A stretch of DNA of 64,000 bases, taken from Cryptomeria japonica. Lineage: Eukaryota; Streptophyta; Pinopsida; Cupressales; Cupressaceae. The DNA is taken from NCBI RefSeq assembly GCF_030272615.1, contig NC_081405.1, positions 469,202,008 to 469,266,007 on the forward strand, in the 5' to 3' direction. The notes below the pieces were generated by a model. It saw only the letters and a list, made by a program, of their open reading frames with translations, did no database searches and had not been told where the DNA came from. This document shows positions 1-11,283 of this stretch, in pieces. Every line of letters begins with the position of its first letter. Position 1 is the first letter of the stretch. The position numbers were made by a program, and so were the translations under genes.

Positions 1-332
1 GTTGATAGCCTAGATGATTTTTCTTGGAATTTAAGAACTGATCTTCCATCAAATAGAGAAATTGAAGTTGTCCTAAACAGAGATATCAGAAGATCAGAGC
101 ATCTAGAGGTTTACCTTACTGTTGAAATTAAGGAGCAAAGAAGATAAGAAGAAATTCGGTAAATGCTCGAGAATGTTACAATACAAGAGAAAGCTCCTCT
201 CCAACAACCTCAATAGTGTGTCCTTGCATGTAGTCCGGTCTTGCATTCACATTTTAAAGAGTCTTAAAGAGTCAAGATCACTTTGGAATAACATTCATGC
301 CATTGACATGTGCTCAAAAGGTGAAACATCAG
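1..332 (+). other. Leader of gypsy element A
   Basis: This stretch precedes the first gag ATG at 333. Frame 1 is open from base 1 to about 150, but its product resembles nothing I recognise. By position it is the untranslated leader between the 5' LTR, which is outside the window, and gag. No primer-binding site is visible here. Confidence 0.4.
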
Positions 333-2464
333 ATGGATCCTAATAATGATCCTTCGGTTAACCCCACATGGAATATGAATCTATCCATAAATCAACAAAC
401 ACATGGTCAAAGACCCACAACCTTACCAATAAACACAAACAAGTTGCCTTCCATTGAAAAAGATACAACATAATCTAACAAAAGAAAAATTAGAGGCAGC
501 TCAACAATATCTAACAACACTTATGATCCTCAACGCCCTCATCAACAATGATAGGGATAGATATCTCACACTTTTAGTCCAAAATGGAGCCAACTTACCT
601 CCAAGGGTGGACATTTTGACAATATTGCCGCCAGGAGTGACATTGAATCAAAACATTAATCAAGTGCCTATTGTTACACAAACTCAAGAAACACTTGCTA
701 CATCAACCCAGGGTGTCTCTCAAGTGACTACAACTTTAGCACAATCAATAGTGGCATCAACAAGTACTCATGTTACATCCCAGACAAAAACCATCATAAC
801 CATGCAAGCTATAATAGCTCAAAACACTGCTTCAACAAGTATAACTCAACCTTGAGTTTCAGTTCCTATTGGATCCACCTATAGTGGCCAAAATGTGAAT
901 CAAGGAACAACTAGCTCAGCTCAGTCGAATGTCAATACACAATTTCCATACTATACACCACCCAATGGGATTTATGGTGTACAATTGCACGGTCAGTCCA
1001 CATTTCAGCAAGCTCCAAGATACTCCAACACTATCCCTTTTATGGGAAATGCTTATCAATTCTAAACACCATTGACCCAAATAGAGATCCTAGCTCAACA
1101 AATAAAGAATATTCAAAAGTAGATGACCAGTATGCAAACAATTAATGAAAAAAAGAGCTATACAATGGAAGACCTCCATCCATATCCTTTTGAAGAAATT
1201 TGTACATGCCACCATTTTCCCCACATTTTGAAACTCCAAGGTTCGACAAGTATAGAGAGAAAGGTGATCCTCAAGATCATGACAGGGAATTCTTCACGAC
1301 ATGTATTGTGGTAGCCCATGAAGATACATACTTAACGAGGTTATTTTCCAAAAGTCTGGGAGGGACAACATTGGAATGGTTTTCACACCTTCCACCCAAA
1401 ATTGCTTCATGGGGTGAACTGGCTAAGTTAGTCATATCAAACTTTTCATTCAATATAGATAATATAGTTACCTTTATGGATTTATGTGCAACAAAGAAAA
1501 AGGAAGGAGAAACCTTCACTACATTCTTGCAAAGATGGAGGGGCCTATACTGCATATGTCTTAGTCATCCCTGAAGTTGAGCAAGTAGATATTTTCAATG
1601 AAAACCTTGAGCCTCAAATTAAGTATCCATTGCAAATGCAGTGCTTAAGCATTTTTAAGGATATCACAGAGAAAAGCATCAAGTGTGAAAGAGCCTTACT
1701 AGAGAAAGGAATACTGAAACACCACAAAGATAATGAGCTAACTGCAAATACAAACAATGAAAAGCCAAAATTTTGGCCTAGGAACAAAAATGTCACAAGT
1801 GACGAAGTTGTTGATGCTTTTCTCATAAATAGAGTTTAACCAACAATATCTCTACAAGGATCAGTTGATTCTTCCATTAAGAATCAAACTTAAATAAACA
1901 ACACCAATGCAATTCAGTCAAGAAATTGAAGACCACCAAGGGTAGGTGCACCCATAAGAAACTTTACACCCCTTGGTGAACCTATTGAATCAACACTCAA
2001 AAATTTAATATAAAGTAATGCCATAACTCTACCGAAAGCTAGGCCATATGAACTAGGCCCATTCAAGCCTTCTTGGTAGAATGACAATGATTTCTGTGAA
2101 TACTACCACAATAAAGGTCACAAGACAAAAAATTTCTACAAGATGAAGAACCTCATACAAGATCTCATTGATCAAGGCGACATTACTGTGGATGCCAATA
2201 AAACACCAAACACTGATCATACCATTTTTAAGGATCCTTTTGTCAAGCATGACAAAAGAAAGGCTTCAATTTCCAATGCACAAAACAACACCGCCAACTA
2301 TGCCAATGTCACATTTGATTATGCCATAAACACACTTAGTGTAGGAGATGAAATGGTGTCTACAATCACAATAAATCCCAAGACCAGAGACTGTGTTGTC
2401 ATCACTAGAAGATCAAAGGTCACATTACAATGGGTGCCATCAAATCCCCCTCCAATAACTATTA
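333..2464 (+). pseudogene. gag: gag of gypsy element A, N-terminal and middle part
   Basis: I place the start at the ATG at 333 (MDPNNDPSVNPTW), because the gag of element B and other Tat gags open in similar context. The frame shifts near 454, where a 133-codon open stretch contains YLTLLVQNGANLPP, matching TLLEHGAQLPPEF of element B. The retrotransposon gag domain follows at 1200-1840, split by a shift near 1520: FDKYREKGDPQDH, WFSHLPP and FTTFLQRW all have B counterparts. A Tat-type zinc knuckle (CEYYHNKGHKTKNF) lies near 2098-2140, followed by LIQDLIDQGDI. At least three frames and several stops are needed. The reading continues after the 2470-5368 insertion. The protein would coat and package the element RNA. 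Confidence 0.82.
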
Positions 2465-2469
2465 ATTAC
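2465..2469. repeat. Target-site duplication (left), attac
   Basis: The five bases attac precede the 2470-5368 insertion and recur at 5369-5373. The gag frame can be followed from PITINY on the left to NYNMVDQL on the right, which supports this junction. Confidence 0.6.
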
Positions 2470-3108
2470 TATTAGGATTAATGATAGTCCCAAAGATACT
2501 AAGAGGGGGGGGTGAATGAGTATCTAACCGGTTAGGAGAATATTTAACCTTATTAAGAACTTTGCATTCCAAAATAGTGTACCGGTAAATAAGAATTAAT
2601 GCAGTAAAAAGGAACAATAAAGACAACATAGAAAACACACCATAACACAAGATGTTTAACAAGGAAACTCGGTGTGGGAAAAACCTCAGTGGGATTTGTG
2701 ACCCACAATATTCACTCACTAGCCAATGAATAAATATTAATTAAAATGAGGGGCCTGCACATGCAGGAAGGCCAACTGCCTAGAGCTCACTCCTCAATGA
2801 GAGTCTCACTGACTACAAAAGTAGATTATGAAATCCAATACAATGTACTGCTTCAAAGTAGCATCAACTATGCCAGGTTCAATACCGATTTAACCTCATT
2901 CTATAACCAAAACCTTTGCTATCAACTATATCTCCTTATACAAAATATCATCAATATATTCTCTCCATGCATACTACCTTCTTCCATACTGGTGTCGGTG
3001 CCTACCGGTGGCTTTACCAGATGAATGCCAGAAGGTTGCTAGATGGTTGCCAGAATTTTGCCATCAATGGCAACACCATTATTCTCATAAGAGTGTAGAA
3101 TGCCAACA
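2470..3108 (-). repeat. 3' LTR of the small non-autonomous element
   Basis: It matches 4545-5368 nearly throughout, for example both contain atgaatgccagaaggttgc and gaggggcctgcacatg. It is about 190 bases shorter because the stretch corresponding to 5062-5250 is missing. It ends tgccaaca (TGTTGGCA on the minus strand), directly followed by the polypurine tract. Confidence 0.75.
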
Positions 3109-3121
3109 ATCTCCCCCTTTG
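3109..3121 (-). other. Polypurine tract of the small element
   Basis: On the minus strand this reads CCAAAGGGGGAGAT next to TGTTGGCA, the usual second-strand primer position just upstream of a copia 3' LTR. Equivalent tracts adjoin the LTRs at 29738, 41449, 47946 and 63571. Confidence 0.65.
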
Positions 3122-3338
3122 GCACTGATGGCAACACTCATGAGAAAAATCCAAAAACCATTTCCAAAAAGTGAAGTCCAAAAAGTTACCAAAAATGTGT
3201 GCTCCCCCTAAGCAAATGATCTCCTCTAAATAATCATTTTTCTCTATCCACTACTCCCCCTTTGACATAAATGACAAAGGTTGTAAAAAATTGTCAAACA
3301 AGTGCAAAAAATTCACCTCAAAGTTTGTAACCAATTGG

Positions 3339-4523
3339 TTACAATTTGAATATGTCTGCCAAAACCAAGTTTAAATTCTGCATGAATCTGTTGTTGTTGT
3401 TCAAGGTTGCCTGAGTCTGTTGGATCATGCCAGTGAGATGATGCATATGCTCTTCCGGTGATCTTACTCCTTGAGGTAATGCCTTAGAGATCTCATTTCT
3501 CAGAGAGATAAGGTTGTCCAACTTGGGACCAAGTTTGTATTTAAGCTCTCTAGCATTAGCCTTAATCCTTTCCTTCTCTTTCTCAAATTTATCCAACTTT
3601 TCCTCAAAACCTGTATTTCCTGCTCAATAACAGATATAATTTTGGATGAACTAATTATATTATCAGCTATGTTGTCTATCTCCTTCTGTACTTTTCTTAT
3701 TTCCTTTTCAATGTCCTGTGTCAAAAGATGTGGCTTGCATGTTTCTTTGTACAACTCCTTATATTCCAAAATTTTAGTATTAAGTGCCAGTAAAAGTGTG
3801 TTTATATGTTCTATGCACTTATTTATTGTATCCTCAAAGAATTTATCCTTTTCTTTTTCAACTTTCTCTTTGAATGTGTCCTCATTCACCTTATCAACTG
3901 TTATTACATTGTCAGTAATGAATTTGGACAATGTGTCCAACTTTCCTAAAGAATCCTTTACATGATCTATATTACATTTCGGTGCAATCAACTTAAGTAT
4001 TGGTATTGTGTCATCAATTTCTTTGTAAGCCAATGCATTATAGTCAGTTATCTTCTTGATAGAGTCCAAGAGTACTTTTGTCATATTAGTAGGCTTGAAT
4101 TCACTTAATGAAGTACCAGATGTCTGACCAACTACCTTAATTACCTTTGTGCTTCCAACATTAGTAATCATTTTGCTTATATTATCCTTTGGTGGATCAG
4201 TCTGAGTTTGCATTTCAACCTGTAATGTTTTTCTTTTATTGTTTAGGTATCTCAGTGATTACTGGTTTCACTACCTCAATATGTACATGTGCCTCTGTCA
4301 GTTTCTCTGTCTCAATAGGTTTTTTAGTGTTAGCATCTATACCTTCGGTATTGATTCCAGTATCTAATGATTGCTCAATTTGTAATGTTTTCTCTGTTTG
4401 AATCTCAATCTCTACAGTATCTGTCGATTTCTTAGCAACGTTACCACTATCAGCAATGTTATCTTTAACCTCTGTACCATCCTTATCCACAACAATGTTC
4501 ACTTCCTGAGTGTCTACATTCAT
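3339..4523 (-). pseudogene. Coiled-coil ORF of the small non-autonomous element
   Basis: Three adjoining minus-strand open stretches (4523-4236, 4213-3500 and 3596-3339) lie in three frames. They look like one ORF of roughly 390 codons broken by two frameshifts. The product is rich in K, E, I and D with heptad-like spacing (IEKEIRKVQKEIDNIADNI), so it is probably a long coiled coil. The N-terminal piece is acidic and threonine-rich. I see no zinc knuckle, aspartic protease DSG, integrase or RT motif. It fills the whole internal region of the element. Function is unknown; a gag-like structural role is a guess. Its layout resembles the coiled-coil ORFs at 38235-40089 and 57181-57692. Confidence 0.6.
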
Positions 4524-4544
4524 GGTGAATAGTATTTCAGAATC

Positions 4545-5368
4545 AAGGATTAATGATAGTCCTAGAGATACTGAGAGGGGGGAGTGAATCAGTATCTAAC
4601 CGGTTAGGAGAATATTTAACCTTATTAAGAACTTTGCATTCCAAAATAGTGTATCAGTAAATAAGAATTAATGCAGTAAATGGGAACAATAAAAACAACA
4701 TAGAAAACACACAATAACACAAGATGTTTAATGAGGAAACCCGATGTGGGAAAAACCTCAATGGGATTTGTGACCCACAATATTCACTCACTGGCCAATG
4801 AATAAATATTACTTACAATGAGGGGCCTGCACATGTAGGAAGGCCAATTTCCTAGAGCTCATTGCTCAATAAGAGTCTCATTGACTACAAAAGTGGATTA
4901 TGAAATTCAATACAATGTACTAATTCAAAGTAGCATCAACTATGCCAGGTTCAGTACCGGTTTAAGCTCATTCTATAACCAAAACCTTCATTCTCAACTA
5001 TATCTCCTTATACAAAAATATCATCAATATATTCTCTCCATGCATACTACCTTCTTCCATAATACATGAAATGACCTATAAGATCTCATACATATATATT
5101 AGTCTTTCACAATATGCCATGTTGGCTTTATAAAAGACAATTACAAATAAATACAATAATCAAAATTTTATTCCCTGTCGGTTGGGGTGCCGGTATGCAT
5201 TGTTGCCGCTATCGGTGAAGTGTTTGCTAGTGTATGTAGATGTCTATGCCAGTGTTGATGCTTGCTGGTGGCTTTACCAGATGAATGCCAGAAGGTTGCC
5301 AGATGGTTGCCAGAAGGTTGCCATCAATGACAACACCATTATTCTCATAAGAGAGTAGAATGCCAACA
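4545..5368 (-). repeat. 5' LTR of the small non-autonomous element
   Basis: This is the longer of the two LTR copies. It keeps about 190 bases absent from the left copy, including ctttataaaag at about 5129, whose minus-strand reading TTTTATAAAG could be a TATA element. It ends tgccaaca at 5368, followed by the attac target repeat. Confidence 0.72.
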
Positions 5369-5373
5369 ATTAC
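5369..5373. repeat. Target-site duplication (right), attac
   Basis: This is the partner of 2465-2469. From here the gag frame of element A resumes as NYNMVDQLKRT. Confidence 0.6.
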
Positions 5374-5901
5374 AATATGGTGGATCAATTGAAACGAACT
5401 CTAGCCCAAATTTCATTATTTGAGTTACTGTGCATCTCACCAACTCATAAGACAATCCTTGACAAAGAATTACAAGATTTATTTTTTGCCAAATATATTG
5501 ATGAGAACACATTCCATTCCATGGTTTGAAACTTGGCAGCTTCAAAAGTCACATTCATTGAATAGGATATACTTACAAATAGACCCATCTGTAATGATCC
5601 CTTACATTTGGAAGCTTTGATTCACTAAAAGAAGGTTCAAAGAGTACTCATAGATGGTGGAGCTGGCCTTAACATATGCACATTGCATTTGATTAAAGCT
5701 TTAGGATATTCCAAACATTATATTGATCCTACCAAGAGAATCAATATCAAATCTTATGATGATGAGGAACTCCCTTCTAAGGGTTTAGTGACTTTGCCAG
5801 TACAAGAGGGACTAGTTACAACAAATGTCACCTTTCAGGTTGTAGACAAAGAATTGAGATACAACATGCTATTAGGCCACCCATGGATACATACCATGTA
5901 G
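5374..5901 (+). pseudogene. pro: gag C-terminus and retropepsin of gypsy element A
   Basis: One frame reads through with three stops, near 5528, 5571 and 5625. It starts NMVDQLKRTLAQISLFELL, a conserved Tat gag-pro linker also seen in element B as YDLLDQLGKTPA. The aspartic protease follows: VLIDGGAGLNICT at about 5650 holds the catalytic D-G-G variant of the retropepsin D-T/S-G motif, and YNMLLGHPWIHTM near 5860-5899 is the conserved C-terminal flap-side block. The domain matches LIDGGSGLNLC...ILLGRPWIHSL of element B. The enzyme would have matured the polyprotein, but the stops make it inactive. The segment directly follows the right target repeat of the small insertion. Confidence 0.82.
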
Positions 5902-7378
5902 GTAGTACCATCAACTTTTCACCAATGTGTTAAGTTCCCATACAATGGCATTGAGATCACCATTCATGGTGACCCAAACCCTTTTCAACACTGTAATTAT
6001 TTAAGAGCAAGCACATATAATCAAGTATGAAACAATCAGGAAGGTCCACTCCACTTACAAATGGAATCCCTAAAGGTATCAAAAACACCAGCATCAACAC
6101 CTTTCACACCCACAACACCTCCTCTTCAAATCAAGGATGAAGGGTGTGGCGAGTACTCATGTTTTGGGACATTACCAGTAGGGAAGCTATCTCCCTAATC
6201 CTTTGAGAGAACATTACCGCAATCAATAGGAAAAGACAAAGGAAAAGAAATCATCTAGTTTTCTGATGATTGCTTCGTCATCCAGTGGGGAGGACTCAAT
6301 GAAGAATCTTTAGAAGAAGATATAAATGGATGGTTGTATAGAGAAAAATGTGATACTCCAAATGTCCAACTCCCCTTAGAACAATATGGTCATGGTTTCA
6401 AAATATTAAAACACCATGATTATGATGGAACCACAGGCTTCAGGGCACATGCACAAGGCATCCTTGAGCCCATTTTGCCTTCACAAAATCCTAAGAATTG
6501 GGGTTTGTGATACACTGGATTAACAAGATGGAGAAAAATATCCCGACCAGATTCCCCAACAATTCAAGGTTTGACAACAACAAGAGGAAATCAGAATTTT
6601 GAATCATCAAACAACACATTGCAAACAATTTTTCAACCAACCTCCCATGTAAATATAGTGATGGAAACGGTGATTGCACCAGCATCTGATATATCTACAT
6701 CATCGTTAGTATCAACAAGAGCCTCAATAGAAACAAATTTAACACTAGTAAGAGATGGCAATTCCATATTTCCCCTATCTCTCATTCAAGCACTTAATGA
6801 GGTCTCTATCATGGAAGAGGAAGATACAAATCAGACTACTCTCCCATATATCATCAACACAAATGAAACTCCTCTATCTCCAATTGAGGAAATTGATGAA
6901 GAGGAATTTGATAGATAAACCTATACAGAAAGTGTAACTACTAATTCAGATGACTATGAATTCCTATCTACCCAAATTTGTAGCACATATTCAATTTTTA
7001 GAGCTTATGATAACCAACCAGATGAAAATGATGGCATTGAATATGAAGATATATCAGTCTATCCACCATCCATCAAATATGTCTATGACCATAATAAAAT
7101 TTGTATGCTCTCAGCAACATCTCCTCCAACAGAAGAGTGTGATCTTTGTCTCATGTATCCTCACTTAATAGATTGGGGGCAAAAATAAAAACCACAATTA
7201 GATTGGTTTCAAAATAATGAAGCCATAGTTGAATTATTTGGTGCAAGAGACACTCCCTTATGATGATCACAAGGTTGGCTTTGCAATAGATTTGGACAGA
7301 ACTGCATATTTCAGAGAAGCAAGCTCCTCTTCTAATCAAGACAGTGATGATGAAGCATAACACATTACTCATAACAAA
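5902..7378 (+). pseudogene. Protease-RT linker of element A with G-patch remnant
   Basis: The sequence is degenerate but still alignable by eye with the linker of element B. At about 6403-6477 it reads DYDGTTGFRAHAQGILEPI, which keeps the spacing and the final G-x-x-x-P-I of a G-patch (B has MGYKGHGLGPEEKGRKSPI). At 6571-6918 there is a 115-codon acidic open stretch (IEEIDEEEFD). Near 7150 the words YPHLIDWGQK match HPELIDWGQR of B. G-patch domains bind nucleic acid or activate helicases in known proteins, and a role here is inferred. Several stops and shifts are present. Confidence 0.6.
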
Positions 7379-8430
7379 TTGGACACTATTCCTATTGATA
7401 AAGAACAATCAACATTATTGGTAGAAGAAATCGAAGAAATCAACATTGGTGGTGTTGAAAATGTTTGTAATATACACCTAGCAAAGTCCCTGAATCCAAT
7501 AAAAAAAGATAAGTTTATCCAATTCTTTAAACAAAGAACAATAAATTTTGCATGGTCTTATGCAGATATGCCAAGGTTAGATCCTGAATTGGTCTTACAT
7601 CATTTGCCATTACTTCCAAGAGCAAAACCATATAAGAAGAAACTTGGGAAGATGCACCCTCACATAGCTTTGTTGGTCAAAATCGAGCTACAAAAATTGT
7701 TGGATATGGGTTTCATTAGACCCATAGACTATGCTGGGTAGATTTCAAATCTAGTCCTAGTAACCAAGCATACTAGAGGTATTAGGATCTACACCAACTT
7801 CAGATATCTCAACAAGGCCTTCCCAATGGATGATTTTCCACTCCCTAACATAGATATGATAGTGGAATTGACAGCTGGAAATGAAACGCTATCACTCATG
7901 TATGGTTTTAGTGGTTATAATCAAATCAAAATTGCACCAGGGGACCAACCTAAGACAACATTCACTTGTCCATGGGGAGCATATTGTTTGAATGTGATGT
8001 CGTTCGGCCTTAAAAATGCAAGTGCTACTTATCAAAGGGAAATCACCACCTTAATCCATGATATGTTACACACAATCATGGAAGACTATGTAGATAATTT
8101 GCTAGCAAAATCCAACACAAGGGATGATCATATACACATATTAGCTAAGATCTTTGATAGACTTGAGCAATACAATGTATGACTTAATCCAAAAAAATGT
8201 GTTTTTGGAGTAACATCTAAAAAGCTCTTGGGATTCATTGTATCCAATAGCAGTATTGAAATAGATCTAGAAAAAGTAAAAGCCATTCTAGACATGCCAT
8301 CACCCACTACACTCAAGCAACTTAGAAGTCTGCAGGACAGATTACAATCTATAAGGCGTTTCATCGCCCAATTGGCAGAAAAGTGCCAACCATTTCAACA
8401 TCTTTTAAAGAAAGGTGTTGCATTCAAATA
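7379..8430 (+). pseudogene. Reverse transcriptase of gypsy element A
   Basis: RT homology begins near 7440 and includes INFAWSYADMPRLDPELV, YKKKLGKMHPHIALLVK and ELQKLLDMGFIRPIDYAG. After a stop at 7739 come TKHTRGIRIYTNFRYLNKA, LMYGFSGYNQIKIAP, TFTCPWGAYCLNVMSFGLKNA, EDYVDNLL and the thumb-connection block LNPKKCVFGVTSKKLLGF. Two of the three catalytic carboxylates are lost: the usual DGFSGYNQI has Y for D at about 7900, and YVDD reads YVDN at 8086-8097. Further stops interrupt it at 8180 and 8429. It would have copied element RNA into cDNA in the particle. Confidence 0.88.
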
Positions 8431-9540
8431 GACACAATAATTCCAAGAGGCATTCCAAACACTAAAAGAATATCTTTTATCCACACCAATCTTGGTTCCA
8501 CCCATACATGAGAAACCATTACTCATGTATATAGCTGCAACAAATTCCTCCTTAGGTGCTCTTCTAGCACAACATGATGAACAAGGAAAAGAGAGAGTTG
8601 TCTACTACATCAGTAGAACACTCATTGGATATGAACTCAATTACACACCAATACAAAGATCATGTCTTGCAATAGGTTTTGCATCACAAAAAAAAAGATA
8701 CTATATGTTGATTCATAAAGTCTAGCTCATTGCACACTTCGATCCACTTAAATACTTGATGAACAAAGCACCATTAACCGGAAGGCTTGCCAAGTGGGTC
8801 ATAATACTCAGTGAATTCAACATTGAATATTTTGATAGAAAAGTCATTAAGGGGAAGATCACAACAGATTAATTTGCAAAGGCACCCCTACAAGATAGTC
8901 ATCTGATGGTGGTATATTTTCCAGATGAATCAATATTTGCACTATCAGTACAAACAAATTGGAAACTATACTTTGATGGGTCTCACACAAATTGTGGAGT
9001 AGTAGTAGGAATTCTATTCATAACTCCTCGAGGAGATTCCATTCCCAAATCACTCAAGGATCAACTTCCCTTGCACCAATAACATTGTTGAATATGAAGC
9101 CCTAGTGATAGGACTCCATATTGCACTACAATGAAAAATCATAGAACTACAAGTCTTCGAAGACTCACAAATTATTATCATCCAAGTCAATGATAATTAC
9201 AATACAAAAGATGATAAGATGACACCCTACAAATAATTGGTAGATGAATACAAACAACAGTTCACCAATGTAACATTTTAACAAATACCAAGAGCACAAA
9301 ACAAGACAGTCAATGCAATGGCAATAGTAGGATCTCTCTTGGATATGCCTAAAAATGGGAATCACTTTGATTTTCAAGTTGAACAACTCATTGTGCTAGC
9401 TTAAGAAATACCATCCACTAAATATGTATGTATGATAGCAGGACCTAAGTCCCCATGGTACAAAGATATATATGCATACCTTCATGATCAATATATGTCT
9501 CCTGATCTTTCATGCAATCAAAGAAAGGTACTCATCTGAT
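8431..9540 (+). pseudogene. RNase H and second archaeal-type RNase H of element A
   Basis: The first RNase H (connection) domain runs about 8490-8730, with LLMYIAATNSSLGALLAQ, VVYYISRTLIGYELNYTPIQ, then LIAHFDPLKYLMNKAPLTGRLAKW. A second RNase H follows from about 8955: WKLYFDGSHT gives the first catalytic D. After a shift near 9060, NNIVEYEALVIGL gives the catalytic E, VFEDSQIIIIQVN the next D position, and NKTVNAMAIVGSLL the last block, where N replaces the usual D. Two RNase H domains in tandem are characteristic of the Tat lineage. Stops lie near 8725, 8870, 9132, 9232 and 9280. The segment continues to the integrase zinc finger. Confidence 0.8.
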
Positions 9541-9811
9541 AATAGGCAAGACATTCAATCATTGTTGACACTTTGTATAGAAAGAGTGTAACAACACTTT
9601 TCTTAGGTGCCTCAATGTTGAAGAGGCACAAATTACCCTAAAAGAAGTCCATGATGACATATGTGGGGCACATTCTTCTGGACCTGTTCTAGCAAAAACA
9701 TTGTTGAGAATAGGTTATTATTTGCCTACAATGGAAAAGGACTCTTACAAGTATGTCCAAAGATGCAAGCAGTGCCAAATACATGGAAACCTGATACATG
9801 CAAGCAGTCAT
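9541..9811 (+). pseudogene. Integrase N-terminal zinc finger of element A
   Basis: The HHCC zinc-binding domain reads EVHDDICGAHSSGPVLAKT, GYYLPTMEKDSYKYVQRC and KQCQIHGNLIHA. The two His and two Cys are all present. It matches HEGIYGAHSSGLTLAKKL...CIPCQQHGDKIHA in element B. The frame ends at the copia insertion just after IHASSHE. Core and C-terminal domains resume at 31156 with about a dozen codons missing compared with B. Confidence 0.82.
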
Positions 9812-11213
9812 GAAAATTGCATTAATGATACGTTATGTTGTCATTGATGTCAATTGAACTAGTAATGATATTCCTAATATTGTTGTTGATATTGTCTTGT
9901 AACCGGTAGGAAGAACTTTGTGAAGGATATTGTAAACCGGTATGTAAGTTTGTGAGTTGAACCCATAACCGGAGTATAAGGTTAAACCCTTTATATGTTA
10001 TGTAACCAGTAAACCCTATCAGTTGTGTTGCTAAACCCTAACCGATTAAGGTTGTTGAATTGGTTATGTTGGTTTATGATCTAATGTTGAGCAGTAATGA
10101 TGGTGACACATAAGGTCATTGTATGAATACAAGTTCAAATTGTTTTGGCATGTTTGTTTGTCTAGGGAATGAGCAAAGTGTATTGCATCTAATGCAAAGC
10201 GTGTGATGAGTTACTGAGCTTGATGAAGCGGTAATCAAGGAGCGGTTGAGGTTTTCTTGATTGATGTGTAGAGATTTCTATGAAATCCAACGGTTATACT
10301 TGTACTAACTTGTTTGTAATCTCGATGAGAGGATTAGGTTTTTGTTGTGTTACCAACCTAATTGATTTGTATTTAAGGTTGATGAATTTGTTTTGTTTCT
10401 GTGTTGGCAAGAGTTGGCTGAAATCAGTTAAGTGTGTGGTTGCCGAATCAGAGAATGAGTCTACAGTTTGAGTAAAGGCAGATAGAAGCTTAAATGGATT
10501 TGATCATGCAAATATAGTGATATTCAGAGATATCAAGAAACTCATGTCATTTTCTAACAATTACAACGAAATTGAAATCTCCTGATCAGGTAAGCTCTAA
10601 CAAGATTGGTTACTTATTAAATCCTCTAACAAGGTGGTCCATTAGATTGGATTCTCAAATCCTCTACTGAGGTTACTCCTTATAGGTGATTGGCTTCTAA
10701 CAAGGCATTTGTAGTCAATCCCTCAACCGGGTGATTCCTAACAGGATCAGTTCTTAATAGGACTTTTGTAAAAGCTTTAACAGGCTTGGCTCTTGATAGG
10801 GCAAACTTTAGAAGAGTTCAAATATTTTATTGTGAGCCCCATCTCACCTTGGTTTTTACCTATTTGGGTTTTCCATGTATAAATACTTGTGTCATGTGGT
10901 GAATGTTTTTATGGTTATGATCTTATTGTTGATTTGATTAACTACTTAACTATTTCTGATAAGGCGTGATAACCGGAAGCATTGATAAATGAAGCATTTG
11001 GATGTTTACAAGTTAAATGTTGTTTACTGATAAGTTGTTGTAACACTCAACAGGTATTCTTATGAGTATTGATCTTGACAGTGATATTTCACTAATAAGT
11101 TTACTTTGTGTGATTGAGTTTGAGTTTGGGAAGTTTGTATCATTTTTTCTATTTACTAATTCACCCCACCTCTCAGTAATCTATCAAATACTTATTCTTT
11201 CATCATACCATCA
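9806..11213 (+). repeat. 5' LTR of the nested copia element
   Basis: It matches 29739-31155 with scattered substitutions from attgcattaatgata onward. It ends catcataccatca, followed directly by the tRNA primer site. A TTCACCCCACCTCTCAGTAAT block lies near 11159, and TATA-like tgtatttaagg is at about 10368. The extreme 5' end (expected TTTTGGCATTTGCATG) is replaced by gypsy-like sequence, so the start is approximate. Confidence 0.82.
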
Positions 11214-11227
11214 ATTGGTATCAGAGC
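11214..11227 (+). other. Primer-binding site (initiator tRNA-Met type)
   Basis: The sequence attggtatcagagc follows the LTR end. TGGTATCAGAGC is complementary to the 3' end of plant initiator tRNA-Met and is the standard copia minus-strand primer site. Confidence 0.88.
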
Positions 11228-11283
11228 ATATCAGGTCCTCTAAGGTCTAATCCTAGCAGCTTGAGGAAAAGATCTGCTAGATC

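Larger units (their letters stand above)
2470..5368 (-). mobile_element. Non-autonomous copia-type LTR element (coiled-coil ORF only)
   Basis: Two direct copies of an LTR-like sequence (2470-3108 and about 4545-5368) flank 1.4 kb that carries one decayed minus-strand ORF and no protease, integrase or RT. On the minus strand the LTR opens TGTTGGCATT and near its end has the run TTCACCCCCC-CTCT seen in the other copia-type LTRs here. A polypurine tract adjoins the left copy, which fixes the orientation as minus. It sits in gag of element A between attac repeats. The outer LTR edge near 2470-2482 and 4545-4554 is uncertain by about 12 bases. The usual tRNA-Met primer site is not recognisable: the corresponding sequence reads TTGATTCTGA. 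Replication would need enzymes from elsewhere. Confidence 0.75.
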
